Positions 23,121-32,906 of a DNA stretch of 64,000 nt are shown here, piece by piece; position 1 is the first letter of the stretch, and each line of letters opens with the position of its first letter. A program made the position numbers and the translations under genes. The stretch comes from Mercurialis annua (taxonomy: Eukaryota; Streptophyta; Magnoliopsida; Malpighiales; Euphorbiaceae): contig NC_065572.1 of NCBI RefSeq assembly GCF_937616625.2, positions 36,483,653 through 36,547,652 on the forward strand. The letters are read 5' to 3'. A model generated the notes under the pieces. The model ran no database searches. It saw only the letters and a program-made list of their open reading frames with translations, and was not told the origin of the DNA.

Positions 23121-24075
23121 GTTTATCCAACGAGATTCAAACTAAAATATCATCAATCTTGGAATGAAATCAATAACTCAACATCAAGGCAAAAACCGTA
23201 GCAATAAGAACAGTGAACTCTCAATCAAAGACAACGCTGAAATACTCAAATCAAAACTCAACCGAGACCTCAATTAACGATGGAACAATCACAAACAGAA
23301 AGGTAAAACAATTTATAACTAACATACTAAGAGATTCATAATCATGAATCAGCAAAATCATGGCCAAAGCTCATGAAAGTATTCGGCAGAAACCAAATCA
23401 ACGAAGAATAGCAATAGTAAACTCAAAACATTAATCTGTACGGCTATTGAAACGAGATGATTTACGTACCGTTAACCGAAAACGAGATAGGCGATCGTAG
23501 GTACGTGAATCTAGAATCTCTGAGATTAAACAGAATCAATTTCGATCTAGAAACGAGAGAGAACGATCAAAAATACGGAATGCCGTTCAAAAGGTAAAAC
23601 TGAAATTATCAAGAACAGTAAAGCTTACCGAAACAGCGACTTTGACGGCTGATTACAGCGTTGTTTCTCAGTGAAAATGGACGTTAAAGATGGCTAGGGT
23701 TTGCTTGTAGTGTGGAGAATGAATTAGGGTAAAAATTTACGTATTTAAGTAGGTCGGAGTAGGTTAGAATAAGTGACGAAAGTGCCCCCTTGCCTTGTCA
23801 AGGCTGTTCTCGAACGAGAACAGCCATTTAAGGCCTGGTCTCGTACGAGCCCAGGCGCCAAGCCTGATTCTCGTTCGAGAATCATAAGATTCTAGAACGG
23901 GAATGATCCATTTTATTTTGTTTTTGTTTTTAAAATTAAAGTGGTTGAACCAAGATCAACCACAATCCCGAACCAACTCGAACCAAATAACTATCTTCGA
24001 CTTTACTTCAAAACAACCGGAAATTATCGTCGGAAATTATCGAAAAAATAAATTAAAATTTTACGGGATATTACA
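23121..24075 (-). mobile_element. 3' LTR of element 2, U3 part only
   Basis: Starts on the coding strand with TGTAATATCCCG at 24075 and runs down to 23121, where satellite begins. It corresponds to the first third of the 2,857-bp LTR of element 1, including the U3 palindromes (23802-23883) and TATA-like box. The R and U5 parts are missing. No gene. Confidence 0.85.
23802..23883. repeat. U3 palindromes of LTR family A, element 2
   Basis: Three palindromes: 23802-23825 (11-bp arms ggctgttctcg around AA, perfect), 23834-23855 (core ctcgtacgag, near perfect) and 23866-23883 (GATTCTCGTTCGAGAATC, perfect). Number and place match element 1, but the outer arms have changed in a compensated way, so both arms co-varied. 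Two of them contain TTC-NN-GAA, the half of a plant heat-shock element; this may be chance. Confidence 0.85.
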
Positions 24076-24086
24076 TTCTTCTCAAC
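24076..24086 (-). promoter_or_regulatory. Polypurine tract of element 2 (degraded)
   Basis: The coding strand reads GTTGAGAAGAA just before TGTAATATCC. Relative to elements 1 and 3 (GTTGGGGAGAA) the G run has two G-to-A changes. It still consists mostly of purines and marks the LTR boundary. Confidence 0.75.
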
Positions 24087-24193
24087 TAATTAAAAATTCG
24101 TACTCGAATTTAACACGATAAGCAATTACCACCAGAACAACACGTAACACAAATAAAAATCATAAAAGCCACAAAAAATCAAGATATCGTACC
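24087..24193 (-). other. 3' untranslated internal segment of element 2
   Basis: Sequence between the polyprotein stop (TAA at 24194-24196) and the polypurine tract, alignable with 17182-17273. No further feature. Confidence 0.6.
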
Positions 24194-25064
24194 TTACGGA
24201 AAAAGAAAAGGATAGCGATTCCACATATCCGACTCGGTCTCCCAAGTACATTCTTCAACAGAATGATTGCGCCAGAGGACTTTGACCATCGGAATCTCCT
24301 TGTTCCGCAGCTTACGCACCTGCGTATCGACAATCTCAACTGGCTGTTCCTCATGGGACAGCTCCTGGTCAATCTCAACACTCTGAGGCACAATCACGTG
24401 CGAAGGATCAGAAATGCACTTTCTCAACATAGAAACATGAAACACAGGATGTACTAACGACATGTCTGGCGGAAAAACCAGACGATAAGCCACAACTCCA
24501 ATCCTCTCTGAAATCTCATATGGACCAATATACCTTGGTGCCAACTTTCCCTTGACACCAAAACGAACCACGCCTTTCATAGGCGAAACCCAAAGAAACA
24601 CGAAATCACCAACATGAAACTCAATGTCTTTTCTCTTCGGATCAGCATAACTCTTATGCCGACTAAAAGCAGTCTCTAACCTCCGTTTGATCAACGGTAC
24701 CTTCTCTGAGATAATCTGAATAATCTCCGCTCCCAAGAGTTTACGCTCTCCAACCTCCTCCCAACAGATACGAGATCTACACTTGCGCCCGTACAAAGCC
24801 TCATACGGCACCATCTCGATACTCGCGTTGTAACTGTTGTTGTAAGAAAACTCAATCAACGGCAGATGAGTATCCAAACTGCCCTGAAAATCGAGAACAC
24901 ACATCCTGAGCATATCCTCCAACGTCTGAATAGTCCTCTCAGACTGACCGTCTGTCTGAGGATGAAAATTTGTACTAAAATCCAACCGAGAACCCAAGGA
25001 TTCCTGTAACGCTTTCCAAAACCTCGAAGTAAACACAGTACCTCTGTCTGAAACAATAAAAAAC
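24194..25064 (-). pseudogene. Element 2 integrase C-terminal half and chromodomain
   Basis: Residues after the frameshift give [28 protein letters not shown] with the catalytic Glu, [18 protein letters not shown], then [17 protein letters not shown] and the chromodomain [19 protein letters not shown], ending YPFLFP-stop. A base loss near 25065, in the Asp-containing VSDRGS region, separates it from the N-terminal half. The chromodomain lacks the full aromatic cage of HP1-type domains, as is usual for Tekay-like elements. Confidence 0.9.
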
Positions 25065-25557
25065 TTACACCATGCAAACTGACAATCCTGTCGATGTACA
25101 ACAGAGCCAAACTCGAAGAAGTATACGAAACCTTAATCGGATGGAAATGAGCTGACTTAGTCATACGGTCAACTATAACCCAGATGGAATCGTACCCCTG
25201 TCGAGTACGTGGTAAACCAACCACAAAATCAATAGCAATCCGCTCCCACTTCCACTCTTGAATAGGTAGTGGCTGCAGATAGCCAAAAGGTCTGTGATGC
25301 TCCAGCTTTACTTGCTGGCAAGTCAAACACTTAGAAACATACTGAGCGACATCCTTCTTCATCCCGCTCCACCAGTACGTACCCTTAAGATCATGGTACA
25401 TCTTAGTAGAACCTGGATGAACACTATAAGCAGATTTGTGCACTTCTTCCAGAATCTGGTCCCTCAAACCATCTGAATCCGGAACACACAATCTCGAACC
25501 ATGTCTCAGAACACCATCCACAAAAGTAAACTCAGAGTTACCGTCTTGCTGAATCTC
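25065..25557 (-). pseudogene. Element 2 integrase N-terminal half
   Basis: Contains the HHCC zinc domain ([18 protein letters not shown] ... CLTCQQVK) and the first catalytic Asp in [13 protein letters not shown], followed by IVDRMTKSAHF. It is in frame with the upstream RNase H segment but separated from it by the TAG at 25558-25560. It runs out of frame near 25065. Compared with element 1, it retains the 18.34-kb segment deleted there. Confidence 0.9.
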
Positions 25558-25925
25558 CTAAATAATCTGTTTCAACTGTGGATCCTCAGCTTGTAAAGCT
25601 TTGATCCGATCAATCAAAACAGGTTGCACTTGCAACTGTGCCAGCAAACAACCAGCCTGAGAAACCTGAAAGCCATAGCCTGAAGCTATCAAACTGTGCC
25701 ACTCTCTAACCATGGGTCTACGCCCAATCTCAGAAATATGAGCCAAGCTGCCCGAAGACTTGCGACTCAACGCATCGGCTACCACATTAGCCTTACCAGG
25801 ATGGTACTGAATAGTACATTCGTAGTCTTTCAACAACTCTAACCACCTCCTCTCTCTCAAGTTCAACTCTCTCTGATCAAAGATATACCTCAAACTCTTA
25901 TGATCGATGAAAATCTCACAAGTAC
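25558..25925 (-). pseudogene. Element 2 RNase H C-terminal part
   Basis: Encodes [24 protein letters not shown] and the [16 protein letters not shown] junction. It begins after a frameshift near 25925 and ends at TAG 25558-25560, the same codon position as the TAG at 18597-18599 in element 1; element 3 has a sense codon there. Confidence 0.88.
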
Positions 25926-27632
25926 ACCATACAAATAATGTCTCCAGATTTTCAACGCAAAAACCACCGCTGCCAACTCTAAATCATGAGTAGGGTAATT
26001 CACCTCATGCTTCTCCAACTGTCTGTAAGCATAAGCAATCACCTGTCCATGTTGCATCAGAACACAACCCAAACCAATCCGAGACGCATCACAATACACT
26101 GTGAAACCGTCAATGCCAGAAGGCAATGCCAAAACTGGAGCTGTAGTCAAAATCTCCTTGAGCTTCTCAAAGCTCGCCTCGCACTTGTCAGTCCACTCAA
26201 ACTTAACACCCTTCTTTGTCAGTTTAGTCAACGGTGCAGATATTTTGGAGAAATCTTGCACGAACCGACGATAGTAGCCAGCTAAACCCAGAAAACTTCT
26301 AATCATGGTAACTGACCTCGGCCTCTGCCAATTCATAACCACCTCTATCTTCTTCGGATCAACCGTGATCCCATCTTTCGACACCACGTGTCCTAGAAAG
26401 GTAACCTGATCCAAACAGAACTCACATTTTGAGAACTTAGCATACAACTGATGCTCACGCAACGTCTGTAGTATAGTCCTCAAATGGTAAGCATGCTCCT
26501 CCTCACTCCTAGAATAGATCAAAATGTCATCAATGAAGACGATAACAAATTGATCTAAAAACGGCTTGAACACTCTGTTCATCATATCCATAAACGCTGC
26601 TGGTGCGTTCGTCAAACCAATGGACATAACCAGAAACTCAAAATGTCCATACCGCGTCCAAAAAGCAGTCTTAGGCACATCTACATCACGGATCCGAAGT
26701 TGATGATACCCAGACCTCAAATCAATCTTGGAAAAACACTTCGCACCCTGCAACTGGTCAAACAAATCATCGTTACGAGGAAGAGGATATCTATTCTTGA
26801 CAGTAGCCTTGTTCAACTGTCTGTAGTCGATACACAGTCGAAAGGAACCGTCTTTCTTCTTCATAAACAGAACTGGAGCACCCCATGGAGAAGTACTCGG
26901 TCTGATGAACCCGCTATCCAACAACTCTTGTAACTGGTCCTTCAACTCCTTCAGCTCTGCAGGAGCCATCCGATACGGTGGTATCGAAATCGCAGCTGTA
27001 CCAGAAACCACATCAATGCAAAACTCAATCTTACGGTTAGGTGGTAATCCAGGCAATTCCTCTGGAAACACATCAGTGAACTCATTCACTATCGGAACAC
27101 TATGCATGTCACCACTATTAGCCTCCATATCACGAACCACAACAAGAAAACCGTGGCAACCCTTGCCTAACATCCGCTTTGCCTTGATGGCGGAAATCAG
27201 ATTCTTAGGTGTCTCCGCCTTTTCTCCCTGTAAGGAAAAAGGTAGATCACCTGGAATCCTAAACTCGACTGACTTCCCTCGACAGTCAATAGAAGCATAA
27301 TTGCGCGACAGCCAATCCATCCCCAAAATAACGTCAAAAGAAAGCACGTCAAGCAAAACCAAATCCGCACATAATTCTCTACCCTGTATAACCACTGGAC
27401 AAGAAGGATAAACAACGTCCACTACTACACCTTCAGACATAGGTGTAGATACAGCTAGAGGTTCACTTAAAACAGATGGTGCAATACCCAATTTCCCAGC
27501 AAAGCAAGTAGACACAAAATAATGGGTTGCACCCGCATCAAATAATATCAAAGCACCAGTAAAAGAAATCGGAATGGTACCTTGCACCACAGCATTTGAT
27601 GCACGCGCAACCTGAGGAGTAAGTGCGAACAC
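25926..27632 (-). pseudogene. Element 2 protease, RT and RNase H start (longest intact pol piece)
   Basis: About 569 uninterrupted codons. Protease active site DAGAT is at residues 32-36. RT has [13 protein letters not shown] (218-230), [17 protein letters not shown] (258-274), [10 protein letters not shown] (303-312), FGLTNAP-like [10 protein letters not shown] (338-347) and the catalytic FIDD (366-369). The RNase H start YCDAS (513-517) and [11 protein letters not shown] (550-560) follow. A frameshift near 25925 ends it. All RT catalytic Asp residues are present, so this part decayed less than gag or integrase. It would act in cytoplasmic virus-like particles. Confidence 0.92.
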
Positions 27633-29197
27633 TTTGGCTTAACCCTGCGGCTGCTGCTGCGAACTCTTCCCAGTACCATAACTGTTGGAACCTCTCCCAC
27701 CGTTACCACGGCCACCAAAACCTCTGCCACCAAAACCACGGCCCCGCTGGCCACCAAAAGATGCTGCAGGTTGAGAATACCCTACAGACTGTGTAAACGC
27801 AAGTCTATGCTGCTGGTAAGATGACTGCGCCATACTGGAGTTAGACATCTGCTTCCCAGATGTCAGACACTCCCTGGAAAAATGACCCGGCTGGCCACAA
27901 GAAAAACAACCTCCAGGAGCTAACTGACACTGACCATAGTGCCTGCGTCTGCAATTCTGGCAGAACGAAATGTTCGATCCACCACTGTACCCGCGTCCTG
28001 AACCACAGTTACTCCCACTGCTACTAGAACTGTACGGAGAACTCCTAGTACTATGTCTCCCCTTGTTGTGAGTACGGCGACTCCCCCTATTGGCCTGGGA
28101 AAAGCCACTGTAGTAGTTTCCACTACCATGCTGTGCCGGGGCCTGTTACCCCCCACTAGGAAGATCACTCTTTCCCTTCTGATTCTGGAAAGGGTCAGAG
28201 ATCGTCCCAAACTGAATCAACAAATTCTCCATCCGTCGAGCACTATCCACTACCCGAGCAAACTCCATGGCTGTTCCTATCAGCAAAGGAAGAAACTCCG
28301 AGCCTAAACCCCTAACATAGCGGTCGTTCACTCGCCCTCGATCACCCTGTAGATCGGTAGCAAACAGCTCCAAACGAAACAAACTATGTAGTGTAGTCTG
28401 TCACTGATCTATCCCCTTTCTTCAAATTTATCAGCTTCTCTTTGAAATTCTCAGTAGCAGAGAAGGGTAGATAGTAACCTCTGAACCTGGTCACAAAATC
28501 AGCTCAAGACAATGTAGCCATCTCTGGTCTGATGTTATCGCGAAACTAGTCCTTAGCTGGACCCTTCAGCGACATCTCCATAAGCATCACTGATTGACGA
28601 TCAGTAGTTTGAATTCTCTGACTATTGTACTCAAACTCTTCCAAAAAGTCAAGAGCATCCCCAGTACCATCAAAAGAAGTCGGATTCAACTTCGTGTAGG
28701 TCATCACCATCTCTCTATCTGCCGGAATGTGATCGACACCAGCAAGTCTACCCATACTAGCTACAGCACCAGCCTGAGGTTGCTGTTGCTGCGCTAACTG
28801 ACCCACAATACACTGATTCTGCAGAAGAGCCTGATTGTTCTGCATTTCGACAATCCCAGCCAAGAAAGTAGTGAAGTCGAACGCCTGCATATTCGGTGCC
28901 TTTTGCACCCCTGGTGCCTGTTGCACGTTCGGTGCCTGCTGCACGTTCGGTGCCTGCTGCACGTTCGGTGCCTGCTGCACATTCGGTGCCTGCTGCACCA
29001 CGTCCTCTAGCTCCACCTCTACCAGCACCAGCTCCTCTGCCTCTACCTCTACCTCTGCCAGCACCTCTACCTCTACCACGTCCAGCATTGGCTGGAACTG
29101 GTGGTACGTTCTGATCGACTTCCATGGAAATCGCATCATCAGCCTCAGCTTCTTGCTCTGCCGCAGCACGAGCACGAGTACGAATAACGTTGTCCAT
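27633..29197 (-). pseudogene. Element 2 gag (multiple stops and frameshifts)
   Basis: The probable start, at 29197, is MDNVIRTRARAAAEQEAEADDA, the counterpart of the start of element 3 gag. A Gly/Arg/Ala-rich stretch is followed by a frameshift near 29020, an 18-bp repeat encoding QQAPNV units, and the gag core (FDFTTFLAGI, DALDFLEEFEYNSQRIQ, VMLMEMSLKG). Trp-to-stop changes are at 28546-28548 and near 28505; another stop and a frameshift lie at 28380-28400. The zinc knuckle CFSCGQPGHFSREC is near 27867-27908, and a stop at 27639-27641 precedes protease. Confidence 0.88.
28911..29003. repeat. 18-bp coding minisatellite in gag of element 2
   Basis: The unit tgcacgttcggtgcctgc is repeated about five times with small changes, encoding on the - strand QQAPNV repeats ahead of the gag core. 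Element 3 has only a QAPGV.QAP remnant in the same place, so the array expanded in the family A lineage or contracted in B. The repeat number is a multiple of six codons and keeps the frame. Confidence 0.85.
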
Positions 29198-29525
29198 ATC
29201 CTAAGGATTGAATCAAAACAATTTAAATATACAGATATTTCATACCCAAGTATGAACAAAACAAGCAACATATAGGATTTCCCAAGAAATCAACAGCAAT
29301 ATAGTATTCACCCAAGTGAAATAAAATTAACATTTAACAGCATCAAATCAACATATAATGATTGACTCGACGGAATCCTATTGGTGTAAGCAGAATATTT
29401 TAAAAGTCAAAAGATGACGTTTTTAAAGACATGACGGAAACCTATATCCGCAGTAGTTCCTAAGACACAACCATATATAACAGAGTAAACACATAGCAAG
29501 CAAATGGCCTTGGTTTAAAACCAAA
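29198..29525 (-). other. Leader (5' untranslated region) of element 2
   Basis: Sequence between the primer site and the gag start, corresponding to 63348-63684 of element 3 in length and base composition. It contains matching fragments such as 'tgacgttt' and 'cgcagtag'. No ORF of note. Confidence 0.6.
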
Positions 29526-29537
29526 GCTCGATTACCA
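29526..29537 (-). promoter_or_regulatory. Altered primer-binding site of element 2
   Basis: The coding strand reads TGGTAATCGAGC, where element 3 has the canonical TGGTATCAGAGC complementary to initiator tRNA-Met. The site sits four bases from the LTR end, as in element 3. The changed core (ATC for TCA) would weaken tRNA pairing; it may simply be decay. Confidence 0.7.
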
Positions 29538-29541
29538 AGTT

Positions 29542-30572
29542 TGTCACGACCCATTTTCATGAATCACGACCGGCGCTAGGGTATGGGTAATGTAGTACCA
29601 AAACCCGTAGCTAGCCTTTCAATTAACATAGAAACACATAAACCTGTAGAAAACCAATACTCAGGGGCAACCGAGACTTCATCCTAAATCTAACAGTTAT
29701 AATATTCAGCAATTAAAATAACATGCTTTCCAATAATAGCATTAATTCGGCTTAACATAATAATTCTGAATAATAATGTAACATGCCAAAGCAATAATAA
29801 TCTAGTCGGACCAATCCGACAACAACTAAAATAAAATAAAGACGTCTAGTCAACTACTGCGTTCTAAGAATGAAATGGTTGATAGTTCTACTAAAATAAA
29901 TGGAACCTCCGAAGAAAAGTAAATGCGGAGATCACCAGACTCTCTCAGACCATAACCCTGGGAAAAATTGGGAAAACAACGGGGTCAGATATACTGAGAT
30001 GAGTTTATACCACTATCTACCTTTATTAAGTGGAAAACCTTTAAAACCGTTTAAAACATTTGATAACGATATTACGAATAATAGTTGGAACCCTAATCCA
30101 CAATTTTAAATATAAACATAATCCAATAGGTCTGGTCCCGAAAGCTGAGCTACACCGAATTACCACTGACCACACTTATACCAGAGTCCCGAGAGCTGAG
30201 CTACACCGAGTTACTCTACCTGGTCCCGAGAGCTATGCTCACACCGAGTTACCACATTTCCACATATAACTTACCCAGATCAATACCGATGCGCACGCAG
30301 TCCTAATGATGCCCATTAGGTAGCATGTTCCAATTAAGAGCCATAATATAAAAACAGTTCGAAATATACATACAGTATATATATTTAATATTAAAATAAC
30401 AATTTACTTAATAAAGCGGTAAATAGTAAGTACAAACTCACTGCTTGCTAATCCACGTGATAACCGGCAAGCAACTAATCCTGGTTCGCCTCTAAAGCAC
30501 GAACAGTAGACGGGTCTAGACAAATAAAATAATTATTAAAAACAGACCCTAACTCTAGAGAGTACTAGATAC
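29542..30572 (-). mobile_element. 5' LTR of element 2, R/U5 part only
   Basis: Its end TGTCACGACCC (as read on the + strand) is at 29542, and it aligns with 14314-15345 of element 1 until 'gtactaga', then changes to satellite at about 30572. It includes the three-copy minisatellite at about 30133-30255. Its U3 is missing. A small piece of its truncated edge is duplicated at 32809-32906. Confidence 0.88.
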
Positions 30573-32808
30573 AAACAAATCCAAACATTTCACCTTTTTA
30601 GCGATTTAAGTCAAAAGTTTATTAACGTTTAAAAACAAATCCAAACGTTTCCCCTTTTTAGCGATTGAAGCCAAACGTTTACAAAACTTACGAAACAAAT
30701 CCAAATGTTTCACATTTTTAGAGATTTAATCCAAAAGTTTACAAACGTTACGAAAAAAATCCAAGCGTTTCACTTTTTTAGAAATTTAATTCGTACATTT
30801 ACAAACGTTATGAAACAAATCTAAACGTTTCACCTTTTAAGTAATTGCAGCCAAACATTTACAAACATTACGAAATAAATCAAAATGTTTCACCTTTTTA
30901 GCGATTTAAGCCAAACGTTTACAAACGTTACGAAGAAAATCCAAATGTTTCACCTTTTTCGCGATTTAAGCCAAACGTTTACAAACGTTACGAAACAAAT
31001 TCAAGCGTTTCACCGTTTTAGAAAGTTAAGTAGACCGTTTACAAACGTTATGAAACAAATCAAAACGTATAAACTTTTAAGTGATTAAAGCCAAACGTTT
31101 ACAAACGTTACGAAGAAAATCCAAACGTTTCACCTTTTTCGCGATTTAAGCCAAACGTTTACAAACGTTACGAAACAAATCCAAGTGTTTCACCTTTTTA
31201 ACGATTTAAGCAGAACGTTTACAAATGTTACGAAACAAATCCAAGCGTTTCACCTTTTTAGCAATTTAAGCCGAACGTTTACAAACGTTATGAAACAAAT
31301 CCAAGGGTTTCCCCTTTTTATCGATTGAAGCCAAACGTTTACAAACGTTACAAAAAAAATCCAAGCGTTTCAAAAGTTTTAAATCCAAGCTTTTGGCTTC
31401 AATCCCTAAAAAGGTTGTACATTTCGTTTTGTTTCGTAACATTTACAAACATTTGGCTTCAATCGCTAAAAAGTGAAACGTTTGGATTTTTTGTAACGTT
31501 TTAAACATTACGAAACTAATCCAAACGTTTCCCATTTTTAGCAATTCAAGCCAAACGTTTACAAACATTACGAAACAAATCCAAATGTTTCACCTTTTTA
31601 TCAATTTAAGCCAAATATTTACAAACGTTACGAAACAAATCCAAGCGTTTTACCTTTTTAGCAATTTAAGCCAAACGTTTACAAACGTTACGAAACAAAA
31701 CCTAACGTTTAAAATGTTACGAAACAAAGCCAAACGTATCAGTTTTTTTAGCAATATAAGCCAAATGTTTACGAAGGTTACGAAACAAATCCAAGCGTTT
31801 CACCTTTTTAGCAATATAGGCCAAACGTTTACAAACGTTACGGAACAAATCCAAACGTTTCACCTTCTATCGATTGAAGCCAAAAATTTACAAAGGATAT
31901 GAAACTAAACCAAACGTTTCACCTTTTTACCAATTTCAACCAAACGTTTACAAACGTTACATAACAAATCCAAACGTTTCACCTTTTTAGCAATTTAAGC
32001 CAATCGTTTACGAACGTTACAAAACAAATCTAAATGTTTCACCTTTTTAGCGATTTAAGCCAAACGTTTACAAATGTTACGAAGCGAATCCAAACGTTTC
32101 ACCTTTTTAGCGATTGAATTCAAACGTTTACAAACGGTACGAAACAAAACCAAACGTTTACAATGATACAAAACAAATCCAAAGGTTTTACTTTTTTAGC
32201 GATTTAAGCCAAAGGCTTACAAACGTTACTAAACAAATCCAAGCGTTTCACCTCTTTAGCAATTTAAGCGAAACGTTTACACACATTACGAAAGAAATCC
32301 AAATGTTTCATCTTTTGAGCATTGAAGCGAAACGTTTACAAATGTTACGAAACAAAACCAAACGTTTATAAACGTTACGAATCAAATCCAAACGTTTCAC
32401 CTTTTTAGCGCTTTAAGCCAAACATTTACAAACGTTACGAAACAAAACCAAACGCTTCACCTTTTTAGCGATTTATGCCAAACGTTTATAAACGTTACAA
32501 AAAAAATGCAAAAGAGGAAACGTTTCCCCTTTTTAGAAATTTAAGCCACCTTTTTAGCGATTTAAACCAAACACTTACAAATTTATGAAACAAAACCAAA
32601 CGTTTCACCTTTTTAGCATTTGAAGCCAAACGTTTACTAACGTTACGAAACATATCCAAGCGTTTCACCTTTTTAGCAATTTAAGCCAAACATTTACAAA
32701 CGTTACGGAACAAAACCAAACGTTTCACATTTTTAGCGATTTAAGCCAAACGTTTAAAAACTTTACGAAACAAATCCAAACGCTTCACCTTTTTAGCAAT
32801 TTAAGAAC
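30475..32808 (+). repeat. 2,334-bp tandem duplication unit, first copy (LTR edge plus satellite)
   Basis: The sequence from ctaatcctggttcgcc at 30475, comprising the last 98 bp of the truncated LTR plus following satellite, restarts at 32809. Matching is nearly perfect at an offset of 2,334 (2,335 after one indel) up to about 31645/33980, with only a handful of differences seen. After that the copies diverge, the second having about 210 bp more before they can be aligned again. Confidence 0.92.
30573..32808 (+). repeat. 60-bp satellite array, block 3a
   Basis: Monomers of the standard 60-bp type in + orientation, with an inverted piece at about 31389-31500 that begins at 'ccaagcttttgg'. The short ORFs in this block follow the repeat frame and are not genes. 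The block ends at the duplicated LTR scrap. Confidence 0.95.
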
Positions 32809-32906
32809 CTAATCCTGGTTCGCCTCTAAAGCACGAACAGTAGACGGGTCTAGACAAATAAAATAATTATTAAAAACAGACCCTAACTCTAGAGAGTACT
32901 AGATAC
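32809..32906 (-). mobile_element. Duplicated 98-bp LTR family A scrap
   Basis: Identical or nearly identical to 30475-30572. It is flanked by satellite on both sides, without target duplication, so it arrived by segmental duplication and not by transposition. At its left junction the satellite 'agcaatttaag' joins 'aacctaatcc'. Confidence 0.92.

Larger units (their letters stand above)
23121..30572 (-). mobile_element. Ty3/gypsy chromovirus element 2 (degenerate, outer LTR ends missing)
   Basis: Composite entry. This is the most complete copy internally: leader, gag, protease, RT, RNase H, integrase, chromodomain and polypurine tract are all represented. The 3' LTR keeps only its first about 955 bp and the 5' LTR only its last about 1,031 bp; both outer ends pass straight into satellite, so no target duplication can be seen. 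Because the two LTR remnants cover different parts, they cannot be compared to date the insertion. The internal sequence is very close to element 1. Confidence 0.93.

Noticed and set aside
23802..23883. Heat-shock elements driving element 2
   Set aside because: TTC-NN-GAA half-sites are present, but no three-unit alternating element; element 1 keeps it in only one of three palindromes. Kept only as a possibility.
28835..29275. 146-residue Ser/Thr/Cys-rich ORF on the + strand
   Set aside because: It is the antisense shadow of the Gly/Arg-rich and QQAPNV-coding part of gag.
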